Origin: Macrosoma leucophasiata
Lineage: Eukaryota > Arthropoda > Insecta > Lepidoptera > Hedylidae
Direction of reading: 5' to 3'
Assembly: GCA_036365455.1 (NCBI GenBank)
Contig: JAWQUS010000032.1
Coordinates: 15,880,001-15,944,000, forward strand
Length of the DNA stretch: 64,000 nucleotides
The position numbers and the translations under genes are program-made. The notes beneath the pieces were generated by a model. That model did not search any database. It was not told where the DNA came from and saw nothing but the letters and a program-made list of their open reading frames with translations. Below, piece by piece: positions 11,372 to 21,623 of this stretch. The stretch's first letter is position 1. Each line of letters starts with the position of its first letter.

Positions 11372-11813
11372 CAGACTTAAACACTTTTAAATCTTCTCAT
11401 TAGATCACCGTATATATTTTTGCGGTAGCCTTTCCCCTCCCATTATAGAGGATCAAAGAAAACTATCACTGAAGCATGACCGTGGGATTAGAGCCAGGTA
11501 ACTCAATATCTAACCCGCATCCGACACTTTGTTAAACTCTGCCACACGAAAATGATTATAGAAGCCATAGAAACTAAATAGTTAAGGTCGTATTTCGTTT
11601 GGAGAAAATTTAAATTGAACATCGATAAATAGCCACAATGAAGGCCAAACGGAAGTGTCAAATGACGAGTAAATCGTGGTGGCATTGAATTTTAAAATAA
11701 AATGTTTGATTTTCGGGTAATGTGATGGCAAACTAAATATGCTGGCTGATTAACTACGGATGTCAGTTATCTGAATATGTAATGATTTAGGAATTAAATG
11801 AAAAAAATGACCA

Positions 11814-12162
11814 GGGGTGCGACCGCTTATCGACATTGCTATTGTCGTTGTCATTGCTGTCAAATTTTCATGTCAATTTTACTATAACTAAATAACAATA
11901 ATCGAAATCATCTACCATTATCGCTTATTTTTCACCTACGAAAGCAAGAAAAACAATCAGATTATCACTACTGCTTTTAAAGGAGCTCTAAATCGACATG
12001 AAAATTTGACAGCAATGACAAGGACAATAGGTCCTTGTCATTGCTGTCAAATTTTCATGAGTAGATGATTTCGATTATTGTTATTTAGTTAAAGTAAAAT
12101 TGACATGAAAATTTGACAGCAATGACAACGACAATAGCAATGTCGATAGGCGGTCGCACCCC
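11814..12162. mobile_element. MITE with ~100-bp terminal inverted repeats and a nested palindrome
   Basis: Left arm 11814-~11914 starts GGGGTGCGACCGCTTATCG; the right arm, reversed from 12162, starts GGGGTGCGACCGCCTATCG, and both continue through TTGTCATTGCTGTCAAATTT to AATCGAAATCATCTAC with only a few differences. A second, perfect 29-bp inverted repeat lies inside (11997-12025 and 12031-12059). The motif TTGACAGCAATGACAA is thus present four times. Target duplication not seen. Confidence 0.85.
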
Positions 12163-12165
12163 AGG

Positions 12166-12249
12166 CGTCGGGACGTGACGACTCCTCCGTTCACTAATGG
12201 AGGAGAATTCATCAGCAAGTGCAGTTAGTCAACCGAAAAATAGCGGTCA
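12166..12249 (+). repeat. S5 element, 5' part
   Basis: CGTCGGGACGTGACGACTCC, GGAGAATTCATCAGCAAGTG and TCAACCGAAAAATAGCGGTC match the start of S5; it begins directly at the right end of the palindromic MITE and runs into a CR1-like 3' end. Confidence 0.5.
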
Positions 12250-12475
12250 ATCCCTTTGAGGTGTCCCTCGGTGCTACAACATGGGGTTCTTCAAAAATAG
12301 CGTCAAAAGAGTCCTTCAGGGCTGTCAGCAGGTTGGCAACTCCCCTGGTGTTGCAAATGTTCATAGGCGACGATGACCACTTTCCATCAATCCAATTATT
12401 TATTTGCATCAGGTGGCCCGTCTCAAGCAGACGGCCATCTGTCAACCTAATGACCTAAATAAAGTCAAATTATTC
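12250..12475 (+). repeat. CR1-like LINE 3' end (coding end and 3' UTR), partner-type tail
   Basis: Plus strand CCCTCGGTGCTACAACATGG, TTGGCAACTCCCCTGGTGTT and GACCACTTTCCATCA match the minus-strand LINE end at 40743-41440, with a small insertion in the UTR (ATTATTTATTTGCA). Strongly 5' truncated. Confidence 0.65.
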
Positions 12476-12535
12476 CAATAGGCGGCAGTAAATAGATTTC
12501 GTCTTTCTTCTTATATATCTGCATTTGATCTCTAG

Positions 12536-12618
12536 TTTTCATGTAGAGGTCTAAAGGCTACAGTAGTCACTTACCATCGCTGTAAATTGCATGCTTGTTC
12601 ACCGCGGGTACGATAATA
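12536..12618 (+). repeat. S1 family, 3' fragment
   Basis: GTAGAGGTCTAAAGGCTACA to GCATGCTTGTTCACC, the last third of the family only. Confidence 0.55.
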
Positions 12619-12819
12619 TACCGCAATTTTAAACATCGAATATACATGTTTTCATGTACAGCATGTCCTAATCGCAGTAGGAAATGCATTTCCTAATCGG
12701 AATTGCTGAACGGTATCCGGGAAACTGGTTGTTGCGGGACAAGGCGAGCCCGCTTAATACCACTAACCAAAAGTCGGACATTATTTACATAATTTTGCAG
12801 AAGGTAGGTGCATTATAGG

Positions 12820-13035
12820 CAATGGCAATGATTATAGGCAAGACGTTTGACCACCATCTCACCTGATGGAAAGTGAAGATGTGGCCGAAGATGAAGCACG
12901 CTTGTCTAGAAGGTACCTATTCAATCTAGACTTTAAAATTCCCAGGTTATAATTTTTCGGGAATAAAGAAGCCGTCAGGTTGTTCCATTCCTTGGCTGTT
13001 CGCATTATAAACGTAGAGCCGAAACGTTTGGTTCG
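12820..13035 (+). repeat. Dispersed repeat, unclassified
   Basis: CATCTCACCTGATGGAAAGT, GGCCGAAGATGAAGCACGCT, AATTTTTCGGGAATAAAGAA and GTAGAGCCGAAACGTTTGGT. I recall this block as frequent in lepidopteran DNA; probably LINE-derived, no second copy in this window. Confidence 0.4.
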
Positions 13036-13076
13036 ATTTTAAAGTTTATTAGAACTTCAGTGTTTCACAGTTTCAG

Positions 13077-13215
13077 TTAGCCTAGTGGTAGTAGGCCACT
13101 ACTACGGTGGTCCTGGGTTCGGTGGTCCTGGGTTCGATGGGCTATCAAAGATTACGGTGTAAGATCCTTTCTCTGGTCATATTGGAATTTTTCGAAATAC
13201 TTGAAGTTTCCCATA
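13077..13215 (+). mobile_element. S3 SINE, 5' part, with duplicated B-box
   Basis: TTAGCCTAGTGGTAGTAGGC starts the head; GGTGGTCCTGGGTTCG occurs twice in a row, duplicating the B-box; ends after TTGAAGTTTCCCATAT. Confidence 0.75.
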
Positions 13216-13566
13216 TAACTTTATACTGAAGAAGTTTGGAATAGATTTCAATAACGCTATGACATAATGTAATTAATAGCCGCGAGTGTGAAATGTTAAA
13301 TATAAAACACACAGAACGATGAGCTACCACGTGGTAACTGCAATATCTGGTAATATCTGATCTATACACGGAATAGATAAATAAACTATTCTGTCGATTT
13401 ATAATTATTGTTTTCTAATAAAGTTAATGTAGGTAAGTATCATAAAATTGTGATAATATTATTCTTATATTTCATAGAAAGTATTCGTTCATAGAAGTAA
13501 ATTCAGTATCTACACTCCCCTCCTCCTCGCGTCATACTCCTCCTTACTGAGGGTCGTCATTCCCCC

Positions 13567-13985
13567 GATGGGAGATTCATTTGTGACGGACGATATTCTT
13601 ACATCTATGTCTATCCTTGGCGTCGTGGAGTGCGTCGTGAAGCTTGGTGTCTAGAATACAGCGGATCTGGTCACACCATCTGATTGGGCTACGACCTCTA
13701 GGCCTTCTGCCATCGACTTTACCAGTAACCATAAGCTGCTCGAGGTTATGTCCATCTTTTAGGGCAACGTGTCTAAAGAATTTGAGGATCCTTCGCAGGC
13801 AGATGGTAGAGAGCTTGGTTTTAATGTTGAGCTCACGAAGGATGGACTCGTTTATACGAAAAGCAGTCCATGGAATTTGTAGCATTTTCCGCAAGCACCA
13901 CATCTCAAAAGCGTCAATGCGGTCGCGATCGGCTTTCTTTAGTGTCCATGTTTCCGAAGCGTAATCGAAAATGGAGAACACTAAT
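13567..13985 (-). pseudogene. RTE-like LINE reverse transcriptase C-terminal remnant
   Basis: Minus-strand frame reading YASETWTLKKADRDRIDAFE, WCLRKMLQIPW, then RILKFFRHVALKDGHNLEQL and GRRPRGRSPIRWCDQI. These are C-terminal landmarks of insect endonuclease-reverse transcriptase LINEs (thumb and connection after the YADD domain). It is 5' truncated; the frame is open for 134 codons and continues into 3' sequence GAATCTCCCATCGGGGG. Confidence 0.75.
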
Positions 13986-14159
13986 GTATCTACAACAGTA
14001 CAGAACAGTATTTACACATAGACGGCAAAAGCGTATTTTCCTTAGTCCGGTCAAATTAGATCAAAAAAATAACAAACATTCGCATCAACTCAAAATTAGA
14101 AGGATTGTTCAAAACATTATCATAAATGAAATCATTTTTCCTATTCCGATCCGATCCGA

Positions 14160-14330
14160 TATCTGGGTATATCATAATCATAATGAATGAATGAATGAAT
14201 GAATACACTTTATTGTACACCAGAAAATTTACAACAGATATTATACAAAATAGCAATTAGTACAAAAGGCGGCCTTATCGCAAAGCTGCGATTTCTTCCA
14301 GGCAACCTTCGGGTCAGGAATAATAAAAAA
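14160..14330 (-). repeat. LINE 3' end with (TGAA)n tail
   Basis: On the minus strand GAAGGTTGCCTGGAAGAAAT, AATCGCAGC, ATAAGGCCGCCTTTTGTACT, then an AATAAAGTG signal and (ATTC)n. This is the form of a LINE 3' UTR; no coding remains. Confidence 0.5.
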
Positions 14331-14404
14331 AAAACGAAAATTTAACGTCGGTAGGGTGTACTAATCACACAAATATTTATAAATATTAAAAACTTAACCA
14401 AAGT

Positions 14405-14590
14405 GGTAAATCATAATCATAATCATTTATTTACGAGAATATTACATAGTTTTGTACAGATGGTGAGAGTACAGCTTAATCAGACATTAACAGACATATC
14501 GCGACTTTGAGCCTCTCTTGGAAGCTTGAGACACCTATTTCCGTAACTCCGGTGTTAAAGCGGACGAGTAGGAATCTCACTGTGTCCGCC
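14405..14590 (-). repeat. LINE 3' end
   Basis: The minus strand ends TACTCTCACCATCTGTACAA, AACTATGTAATATT, then CGTAAATAAATGATTATGAT. The same ending occurs on the plus strand at 46125-46175. Confidence 0.45.
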
Positions 14591-14599
14591 GTCCGGTGT

Positions 14600-15095
14600 T
14601 AATGTACTTTTTGATGGCAATGAGGCGCCTATTCCCAGAAGATAATTCGAATTTAATAAAGAAAAATTACTTCCATCCCCGCTCAATCCCCATAGAATCG
14701 CGATTTGTTTGCCTCATCTTCACGTTAATTACATCGATGCGCGGACGCAGTGAAAGCAAACGGAAACGAGGATAGCGCACGGAATGTCAAATGATGTATT
14801 AATTTCATATACGTTGACGAATTTTGCGATAGGTTTGCGAAATGGAACGTGTCATTACTAAAACGATTATGCGAAAGTGAACAAAGAATTTTAAGATAAT
14901 GTTATGAACGTCCATAATACTTGACATGTCGTATTTTTATGTCACGGTTAAGGTGCTGAACAAAATATGGCCTATTTAAAATTTAAATGTTAAGTGAATA
15001 CCTACTACGTATTACTGCGACACGAAGCGGGTCTAAAGTTTTTATATGGAAGACTTGACTTAAATTTATTTGGAGAGCTTTATAACATACAAATT
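14600..15095. other. No feature seen
   Basis: Unique-looking AT-rich DNA between LINE ends; no frames or motifs. Confidence 0.4.
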
Positions 15096-15097
15096 AT

Positions 15098-15208
15098 TAT
15101 GTATGTATCTTCACATCAAGTCCCTTACGGGGTAGCCAGAGAGTGTGGAACGCCAGATATCCCGGTCCTGACACATCTCCCGTGCTTCGTCTACATTCAT
15201 CATTCTCT
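15098..15208 (-). pseudogene. RTE-like LINE C-terminus and 3' tail
   Basis: Minus strand reads MMNVDEAREMCQDRDIWRST then LSGYPVRDL and a stop, followed by GAAGATACATA. It is the same last 30 residues and tail as the larger fragment at 36835-37262. Confidence 0.65.
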
Positions 15209-15209
15209 T

Positions 15210-15476
15210 TCTTTTATGTATTAAAAGTGGCAAACAAGCATGCAGTTCACATTGATGTTAAGTGCTGACTGCAACCTATAGACACAATGAGCAGAAGTCA
15301 AAATGCAGATGCGCTGCCACTCCTGAGGCATTAGGTGTTATGCGTCTGTGCCGGAAATTACAGGGCCGCACATTACCACCTGACCAGAACACGATAGTGC
15401 TGAACACTACCATTTAGCGGCAAGTATATTAGGTAATGCGGTGGTGCCAACGCCCGCGAGCTCCGTGGAGCTCTAC
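15210..15476 (-). mobile_element. S1 family, type A, minus strand
   Basis: TTTTATGTATTAAAAGTGGC to GAGCTCTAC. A deletion at the 5' end has removed one hairpin arm region (CTCCGTGGAGCTC). Confidence 0.8.
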
Positions 15477-15911
15477 TTACATGCACGCCGATTCCGAAGA
15501 CCCACAGACAGTATTCGACCTAATTGATCAAGGTAGATTAGTCTTGGTCTTTCTGGGCCTCTGCAAACATCCACATTCGAATGATATATTTATTTAGTCA
15601 TTCGCTCATTCGACATTCTTTCTATACGCCCGAAGCATCGAAGCATGCCAACGGTTGTAAGGTGCCAATATCCCTCTGAGTTCTTCTACTGCAACTCTAC
15701 CAACAGTAGAAGGTAAACTTAGGATTTATTACACGTTTAAAACCTCGTCAGCACCGCCAGTAATTTAAACAAGCAATCATCTGAATAAAATGATTTTGTA
15801 ATGGCGTGCTTATGAAGCGTAATGCAACACGAATTCGTATAAGCTGGTGGTTGCTGTTAGAGCTATAATATTATAAATATGAACTGGTCATCATGTCTAT
15901 AACTGTATAGT

Positions 15912-16304
15912 TTATATTTTATTTATTTATTTAATCTTTACTGCCCCAAAAAAAAAATGCAACAAATGGCGGACTTAACGCTAAGAGCGCTCTCTACCAG
16001 TCAACCATTGGTAGTGAAGAGAAAAATCGTAGGCGGTGCTAGATTAAACAACAAAAAAAAACTTAATTAACACAAAAAAAAAACAACTTAATACACTAAA
16101 AATTATCCATATAATTATGTTAATAGAATAAAATATATTTAAGTATATATACATATTATTTAAATACATATCTATACATAAATTAATAAATATATACACA
16201 ACAATATATAATATATACAATTATACATACGTGCAAATATGATATAAATACAAAATATTATGACGAATTGAAAACTTTATGACTGAAAATGAGCCTTAAC
16301 ACTC
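15912..16304 (-). repeat. CR1/L2-like LINE 3' UTR and (TAAA)n tail
   Basis: On the minus strand the sequence ends with a block reading about TTAAGTCCGCCAT, then a (TAAA)n run at 15917-15935. The same block ends the related LINE pieces at 28779, 36468 and 62800. Lying just beyond the I-like element's poly(A), it is probably the 3' end of the LINE whose coding part lies at 21757-23941, implying nesting. This is inference; part of the LINE ORF end is missing between the two. Confidence 0.5.
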
Positions 16305-16440
16305 TTTTTTTTTTTTTTTTAATTCTTTATTTAAAGAGCTTAATCACAGTGCGATTATGTCGCTCTATACAAAGTATCTTAAAGTAGGTATATTGAAACA
16401 AAATATTATCAACTCAATAGAGTTAGTATGTACATAATTA

Positions 16441-19400
16441 TTAAGAAGACTGTTCTGAAGAGAAAAATATGTCATACAACATACACAATAACTTTGTCTC
16501 GTTTGAGTGAGGATTACAAAGGATAGCGTTACAATCAGCAGAACCTTTTAAAACATTTTTACACATAGCTGTCCGATATGAATCATTGCGGACACACTCC
16601 ATCAAGACATGCAGCAAGTCCTCTGGGACTCCGCACCGCTCACAGTTCGGAGATGGTACCTTTCCCATCAGGAATGCGAATTTCCTAGATGGAATATGTC
16701 CGGAACGCATCCGCATAATGACTACTGCTTGCTTCCTGGATAATATATGATTATTAATCCACGGAGATTCGAGTGGCTGTGGCTGGACCGTTTTATACCA
16801 TATCCCTTTTTCTTTAGAACGTAAATCAAAATATTCTTTCCATAAGTTATAGCATAGTTTTTTAACAAACCAAATGCAATCTGTATAGTAGGGAAGTCTA
16901 TTATACTCAATTCCCTCAGTGCCAGCCTGTTTTGCTAAAATATCGACCCGATCATTAAATTCCAGTCCACAGTGTGACGGAATCCATTGCAATTTGATAT
17001 ACTTAGAATTGGATTTCAGTTTTAGAATACAATCCAAAATTAAGTAGGCTGTCGGTGTACCTCGGAGACCCGAGGTGCATCGAGCCAAATGTTGGAGTGC
17101 GCTCCTCGAATCTGTGAATATGACAATATTATCCTGTTGTAAAGATAAGGCGTAAGATAAGGCCTCACAGATCGCGATAAGCTCTACCTCCATAATGCAT
17201 ATAAGGTCACAATCAATTTTTAATTGCAGACTTATGTCGCATTGGGGATCATAAAATGCTGAACCAATCCCACAGCTATGTTTAGAACCATCAGTAAATA
17301 ATAAATAATGGTTTTCATAATTTTGGTAAATAAAATCTAAACAAATATTTTTTAAATTAAAATTATTATAAGTTTTTTTGGCGTTCTGTAAATTTGGTAT
17401 AGTACATTGAATGACATCACTTAAATCTATATCTGTAACCCATGTATCCATAGAAAACATTTCTAATTGAGAGCTGGAATAGGTACGAATTTGTGCTAAC
17501 CTTTCAAACATTGTCATCAATAGAGGTTTCTTTTTATTTCTCCAATATATTTTGTTTTTAAATGTTAATAAATCCCGTAATAACTTAATTGTAATATTAT
17601 TCTCCACTGACAAAGCTTTCAGAATAAATTTCCCCCCTAGATAAGACCTCCGTACATGCAATGGACAGAGACTGACTTCACTTTCCATTGCATGTATAGG
17701 GGTAGTTTTAATAAAGCCTCCAATCACCCTTAACGCTTGATTTTGAACTTTATCTATCTTACTTGTATATTTCTGGAAACTATTGTCGTACAAAAAACTA
17801 CCGTAATCAAGTCTACTTCTAATAATAGCAATATATAACCTTCTTAGATGCTTTGGATGTATTCCCCAGCCTGATCCAGCCAAAATTTTAAAAATATTTA
17901 AGTATTTTGTTGTTTTATGTACCAACTCATTAATGTGTTTACTCCATTTTAAAGACCGGTCCAGCCACATACCCAGATATTTTACAACATCTACTACTTC
18001 TATAACACTGTTATTAATTGTAATATAAATTGGTTGTCTATTGACGCCTTTCTTAAACATACAGACTTTTGTCTTAGTTGGTGAAATGTCTAGGCCCAAT
18101 TCCACAAGCATGTGGTACATTTTATTTAAAGCTAATTGCAGTTCTTCTGTTGCATCGTTAATACTTTTACTAGTCAGATATACTGCGTAATCATCAGCAT
18201 ACTGAGAGACCATAACATTAGTAAGTTGGTAACAAACGTGCAGGGTAGCAATATTGAATAATATTGGCGAAAGTGAATCCCCTTGAGCCAAGCCGCGACC
18301 GGTAAATCTACTGATTATTTTATTATCAATGTTAACACTTAAATGACGCTCCTTTAGAAACCTCCAAAGGTATTTACAAATTTTTGAACCAGCACCTAAT
18401 TGATCTAAACCTTTAAGCAAGACTGTGATATCTATATTGTTATAGGCATTTTCAATATCGACGAAAACTCCTAACGTAAATTGGTCTTTTGAGAAGCCTA
18501 ACTGGATCCTAGAAACCAAATTACTAAGATTATCAAGACACGACCTAGTTTTCCGGAACCCTGTTGTCTCTTCGTGAAAAAGATTTCTTTTTTCCATAAA
18601 CCACTCTAATCTATTTTTGAGCATAGAATGTAAGATTTTACTTAAACAAGACATTAAAGATATAGGTCTTAATCCACCCGCTGTAGAGCATTCGCGGCCT
18701 GGCTTAGGTATAGGTATTACACGCACTTCGCGCCATTGACAGGGAACGAAACTTAGAGAAAAGAACAGATTATACATATCTAATAAGATACTAATAGCGT
18801 TATGCGGCAACTGTTTAATCATTGAATACGAAATTTTATCTACTCCAGGTGCCGTATCTTTTGATTTTATACACCTTCTTAATTCTATTAAGGTAAATGG
18901 GGATTCAAGCTTGGTATTATGGGACGAGAAATTGGGATCTCTTGGGCAAACAAAATCTGGAGCTAAGTCATGTAGGAGTTTATTCGATGTTACTTCATCT
19001 ATACAATAATTAGTTGATCTATACCCCTTCCACCACTTCATCTTGCCCCACATTTCAGTAACTGAAGTTGTCTCGTCTATAGAAGAACAAAAATTGCAGA
19101 AGGACTTCTTTTTTGCCTGTCTCATTAATCTTTGCGCAGCACTGATTTTATCATTTAACTTATCCAAATTATTAGGTGTAGGATTCTTTCTAAAACAAGA
19201 TAGAGCTAGGCGCCTTTCTGCAACCATTCTCGAAAGATCGGGACTCCAATAACGTTTGGGGATAAACTGTTGTGAAGGATTTTGACATATTCTATAACAA
19301 GGAATGTAAGCATCTGCGGCTTCATTTATTGTACTAAGAAATAAATCGTAACTTTTTTGGGGATCCTTATTAAATAATATAAAATTTAAAAAACTTTCTT

Positions 19401-20142
19401 CAATATGTTTGCGGTAGCCATCCCAGTCCGCCTTTTTATAATTCCTTTTTTGAATAATTTGCGAATTGTCGTGCCTATATGACATACTAATCTTAATAAT
19501 TAAATGATCGCTGCCCAGTGATTCATTTGTTACCAACCAATCTAGGAGAAGTGCTATATCCGATGATGCCGCAGAAATATCTGGAGAAGACTCTTGTAAG
19601 GTGCCGTTTACCCATTTAACTCTCGTAGCTCGTCCGTCATTCAGTGATACAAAATTATTTTCTAACAGAGCGTCAAATATTTTGTTACCTCTCAGATCAG
19701 TCTTACATGACCAGCTAGCATGGTGGCCGTTGAAATCACCTAGAATAAGAGTTTTATTAGTTTTAAAAGAAAAAATCTCGTTCCAGTCACTCTGAGAGAC
19801 CCGTATGGTTGGCGGACAATATAAAGACATAATATATTCAATGGATTTACAATTATAAATTTTAACACAAACTACTTCTATCAGAGAATTTGAATAATGC
19901 ACTGGTATTAATTGAGCTTTGATAGATTTATGTGTAATAATAGCTACGCCCCCATATGAGTCCTCTCGATCACGACGGAAAACATTGTATCCATTCATCC
20001 TAAAGCTAATTTCACTATTTAACCATGTCTCACATAATGCTGCCACATGAATTCTCTCACTGCATAACAACTGTTCTAATTCAATATATTTTGGTTTTAC
20101 ACTTTGGGAATTCCATTGAAGAATGTTTATTCTACACTCCAT
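16441..20142 (-). CDS. LINE ORF2 polyprotein: AP endonuclease, reverse transcriptase, RNase H, zinc finger
   Basis: A 1233-residue protein that would nick target DNA and copy the element RNA into it. Endonuclease (about 1-220): N11, E38, GDFN at 135-138, SPDIS at 186-190 and SDHLII at 211-216. Reverse transcriptase (about 415-760): VRVIPIPKPG at 472-481, catalytic D561 in VDIENAY, GLAQGDSLSP at 616-625, YADD at 647-650 and the YLGMWLD thumb-side motif. RNase H: TDGSKH near 951, the E of MEVELIA near 983, TDSRSA near 1009 and IPSHCG...ND near 1056-1063, so the D-E-D catalytic set is visible. A C-terminal CERCGVPEDLLHVLMEC finger lies near 1165. The start ATG lies inside the end of ORF1 (16-base overlap, different frame), suggesting coupled reinitiation. 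No stop or frameshift is seen. Activity is not shown. Confidence 0.93.
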   Translation of the reverse strand: MECRINILQWNSQSVKPKYIELEQLLCSERIHVAALCETWLNSEISFRMNGYNVFRRDREDSYGGVAIITHKSIKAQLIPVHYSNSLIEVVCVKIYNCKSIEYIMSLYCPPTIRVSQSDWNEIFSFKTNKTLILGDFNGHHASWSCKTDLRGNKIFDALLENNFVSLNDGRATRVKWVNGTLQESSPDISAASSDIALLLDWLVTNESLGSDHLIIKISMSYRHDNSQIIQKRNYKKADWDGYRKHIEESFLNFILFNKDPQKSYDLFLSTINEAADAYIPCYRICQNPSQQFIPKRYWSPDLSRMVAERRLALSCFRKNPTPNNLDKLNDKISAAQRLMRQAKKKSFCNFCSSIDETTSVTEMWGKMKWWKGYRSTNYCIDEVTSNKLLHDLAPDFVCPRDPNFSSHNTKLESPFTLIELRRCIKSKDTAPGVDKISYSMIKQLPHNAISILLDMYNLFFSLSFVPCQWREVRVIPIPKPGRECSTAGGLRPISLMSCLSKILHSMLKNRLEWFMEKRNLFHEETTGFRKTRSCLDNLSNLVSRIQLGFSKDQFTLGVFVDIENAYNNIDITVLLKGLDQLGAGSKICKYLWRFLKERHLSVNIDNKIISRFTGRGLAQGDSLSPILFNIATLHVCYQLTNVMVSQYADDYAVYLTSKSINDATEELQLALNKMYHMLVELGLDISPTKTKVCMFKKGVNRQPIYITINNSVIEVVDVVKYLGMWLDRSLKWSKHINELVHKTTKYLNIFKILAGSGWGIHPKHLRRLYIAIIRSRLDYGSFLYDNSFQKYTSKIDKVQNQALRVIGGFIKTTPIHAMESEVSLCPLHVRRSYLGGKFILKALSVENNITIKLLRDLLTFKNKIYWRNKKKPLLMTMFERLAQIRTYSSSQLEMFSMDTWVTDIDLSDVIQCTIPNLQNAKKTYNNFNLKNICLDFIYQNYENHYLLFTDGSKHSCGIGSAFYDPQCDISLQLKIDCDLICIMEVELIAICEALSYALSLQQDNIVIFTDSRSALQHLARCTSGLRGTPTAYLILDCILKLKSNSKYIKLQWIPSHCGLEFNDRVDILAKQAGTEGIEYNRLPYYTDCIWFVKKLCYNLWKEYFDLRSKEKGIWYKTVQPQPLESPWINNHILSRKQAVVIMRMRSGHIPSRKFAFLMGKVPSPNCERCGVPEDLLHVLMECVRNDSYRTAMCKNVLKGSADCNAILCNPHSNETKLLCMLYDIFFSSEQSS

Positions 20143-21506
20143 AATTGTTCAAATAAATTTTTAAAAGGCATATCGCATAAATATTGTCCAACTGTCGATA
20201 CCAACCATTCAATACATAGTGACACTCCTTGAATAATTTTACTTTGTAAACTTTCTTGTGAATTCGAAATTATTTTAAATAATTTAGTAAGCAACTGTTT
20301 CCAATTCAATTTAGCTCTAGCCTTCTCTTTGTTCTCCTTCCGCTGGTTTCTCAAATCACTTTCATTTTCTGACTCATCGACAGCATCATTATTAACAAAA
20401 CCTGATACCGAAGATAGATCCCAGTTAAACTCTTGATTTTTACTTTGTTTATTGTTCTTCCCCTTTTTCTTACGGCTTTCATTTATCGGCTGACAAGCAC
20501 TTGTTGAATTTGATTGCGATGCTTGTGTTTGTTGTCTGGTGCTATTTCCTTGTACCGTCTGAACTACGGTTGCGTAAGACCTCTGATGTACATCTTGGGA
20601 CTGTGTAGAGATAAGTGCAGAATTGGGTATTTCTGTCTCACAAGTTGAATGATCTACATGTACTACAGACTGTCCTAGATCAATTTCCGGTGGAACATAA
20701 ATGTGTATAGCCTTCCTATAAGAGCAATTAAACTCTGCCATTAATTCCCGTAAGCGTTTTTCTTTTTTAAAAGCTGGACAAGACCTATCAAGGGTAAAAT
20801 GATCGCCCTTGCAGTTAACACATCTGAATGCGATAGTCTCACAGTTGGCGTGGTTTTTACCACACTTGGGACATACAACTTTCTTTCCTGGACAGGCGCG
20901 CAAGGAGTGTCCGAATCTCCAGCATCTGGAACACTGGGTGACCGGAAATACGTACGGCTCCACGTTTATTTTCAAATCGTAGATGTAAACATACGCTGGC
21001 AAAGAGGAGCCCTCGAATCCCAACCTTACTGATTCGCATTCTTCCCATCCGTTACCCTCCTTATTTCTACGCTTTAAACGTTTAACTGCTACCAGTTCAT
21101 AGTCACTGGATATAACTTTTAACATATCTTCTTCACTTAAGTCCAATTCCACGTTCTTAATAACTCCATACGATATATCAACTTCTAATGGTTTTTTGCA
21201 TCTCCATCCCAATTCTATTAAAGTTTTACATTTCATCATCTCTTCGGCACTTTCAACATTTTCAAACTGTATCAAAACTTTATATGGATTAATATATTTG
21301 ACGCGACTTATGTTACTAATATTATTGGACTTTAATAACTTGGCGAGCGCGAACTGTTTCGGAAATTTTTCAGAATTACTAACATGTATGTCAATTTTCT
21401 GATTCAACCTTTTTCCGTTTCTGCCCACCGTTATCCACAGTTCTTCTTCATCTATTTCTCGACTTCTCTTACTACGAATACGCCCCGAACTCGTCTCATC
21501 CATCAT
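20127..21506 (-). CDS. LINE ORF1 gag-like RNA-binding protein with three zinc knuckles
   Basis: A 459-residue protein expected to coat the element RNA. The middle holds a cluster of CCHC-like fingers starting CSRCWRFGHSLRAC, followed by CPKCGKNHANC and CVNCKGDHFTLDRSC, in the order usual for ORF1 of I and Jockey-type LINEs. An acidic and basic charged N-terminus precedes a region that reads like the RRM-like part of such ORF1 proteins. The C-terminal third is rich in Q, S, N and K and probably disordered. The frame ends 16 bases inside ORF2. The start chosen is the first ATG of two in a row after AGGAGGAAGAA. No closer identity can be given without a search. Confidence 0.88.
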   Translation of the reverse strand: MMDETSSGRIRSKRSREIDEEELWITVGRNGKRLNQKIDIHVSNSEKFPKQFALAKLLKSNNISNISRVKYINPYKVLIQFENVESAEEMMKCKTLIELGWRCKKPLEVDISYGVIKNVELDLSEEDMLKVISSDYELVAVKRLKRRNKEGNGWEECESVRLGFEGSSLPAYVYIYDLKINVEPYVFPVTQCSRCWRFGHSLRACPGKKVVCPKCGKNHANCETIAFRCVNCKGDHFTLDRSCPAFKKEKRLRELMAEFNCSYRKAIHIYVPPEIDLGQSVVHVDHSTCETEIPNSALISTQSQDVHQRSYATVVQTVQGNSTRQQTQASQSNSTSACQPINESRKKKGKNNKQSKNQEFNWDLSSVSGFVNNDAVDESENESDLRNQRKENKEKARAKLNWKQLLTKLFKIISNSQESLQSKIIQGVSLCIEWLVSTVGQYLCDMPFKNLFEQLWSVE

Positions 21507-21530
21507 TTCTTCCTCCTGCTGAGCATTATT

Positions 21531-21623
21531 TTATAATACGCAAGACAAATCGCCTTCGCTTGCTTCCATAATTATGCTATTATTACAATCACTAATTGCC
21601 TCTTGTACTGTATCTTCTGCCAT
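21531..21623 (-). CDS. Short upstream ORF in the LINE 5' UTR (30 codons)
   Basis: An ATG-initiated 30-codon frame (begins MAEDTVQEAIS, ends CVL then TAA) lies directly upstream of ORF1, its stop about 25 bases before the ORF1 start. It may be a translation-control uORF or chance. No domain is recognisable. Confidence 0.3.
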   Translation of the reverse strand: MAEDTVQEAISDCNNSIIMEASEGDLSCVL

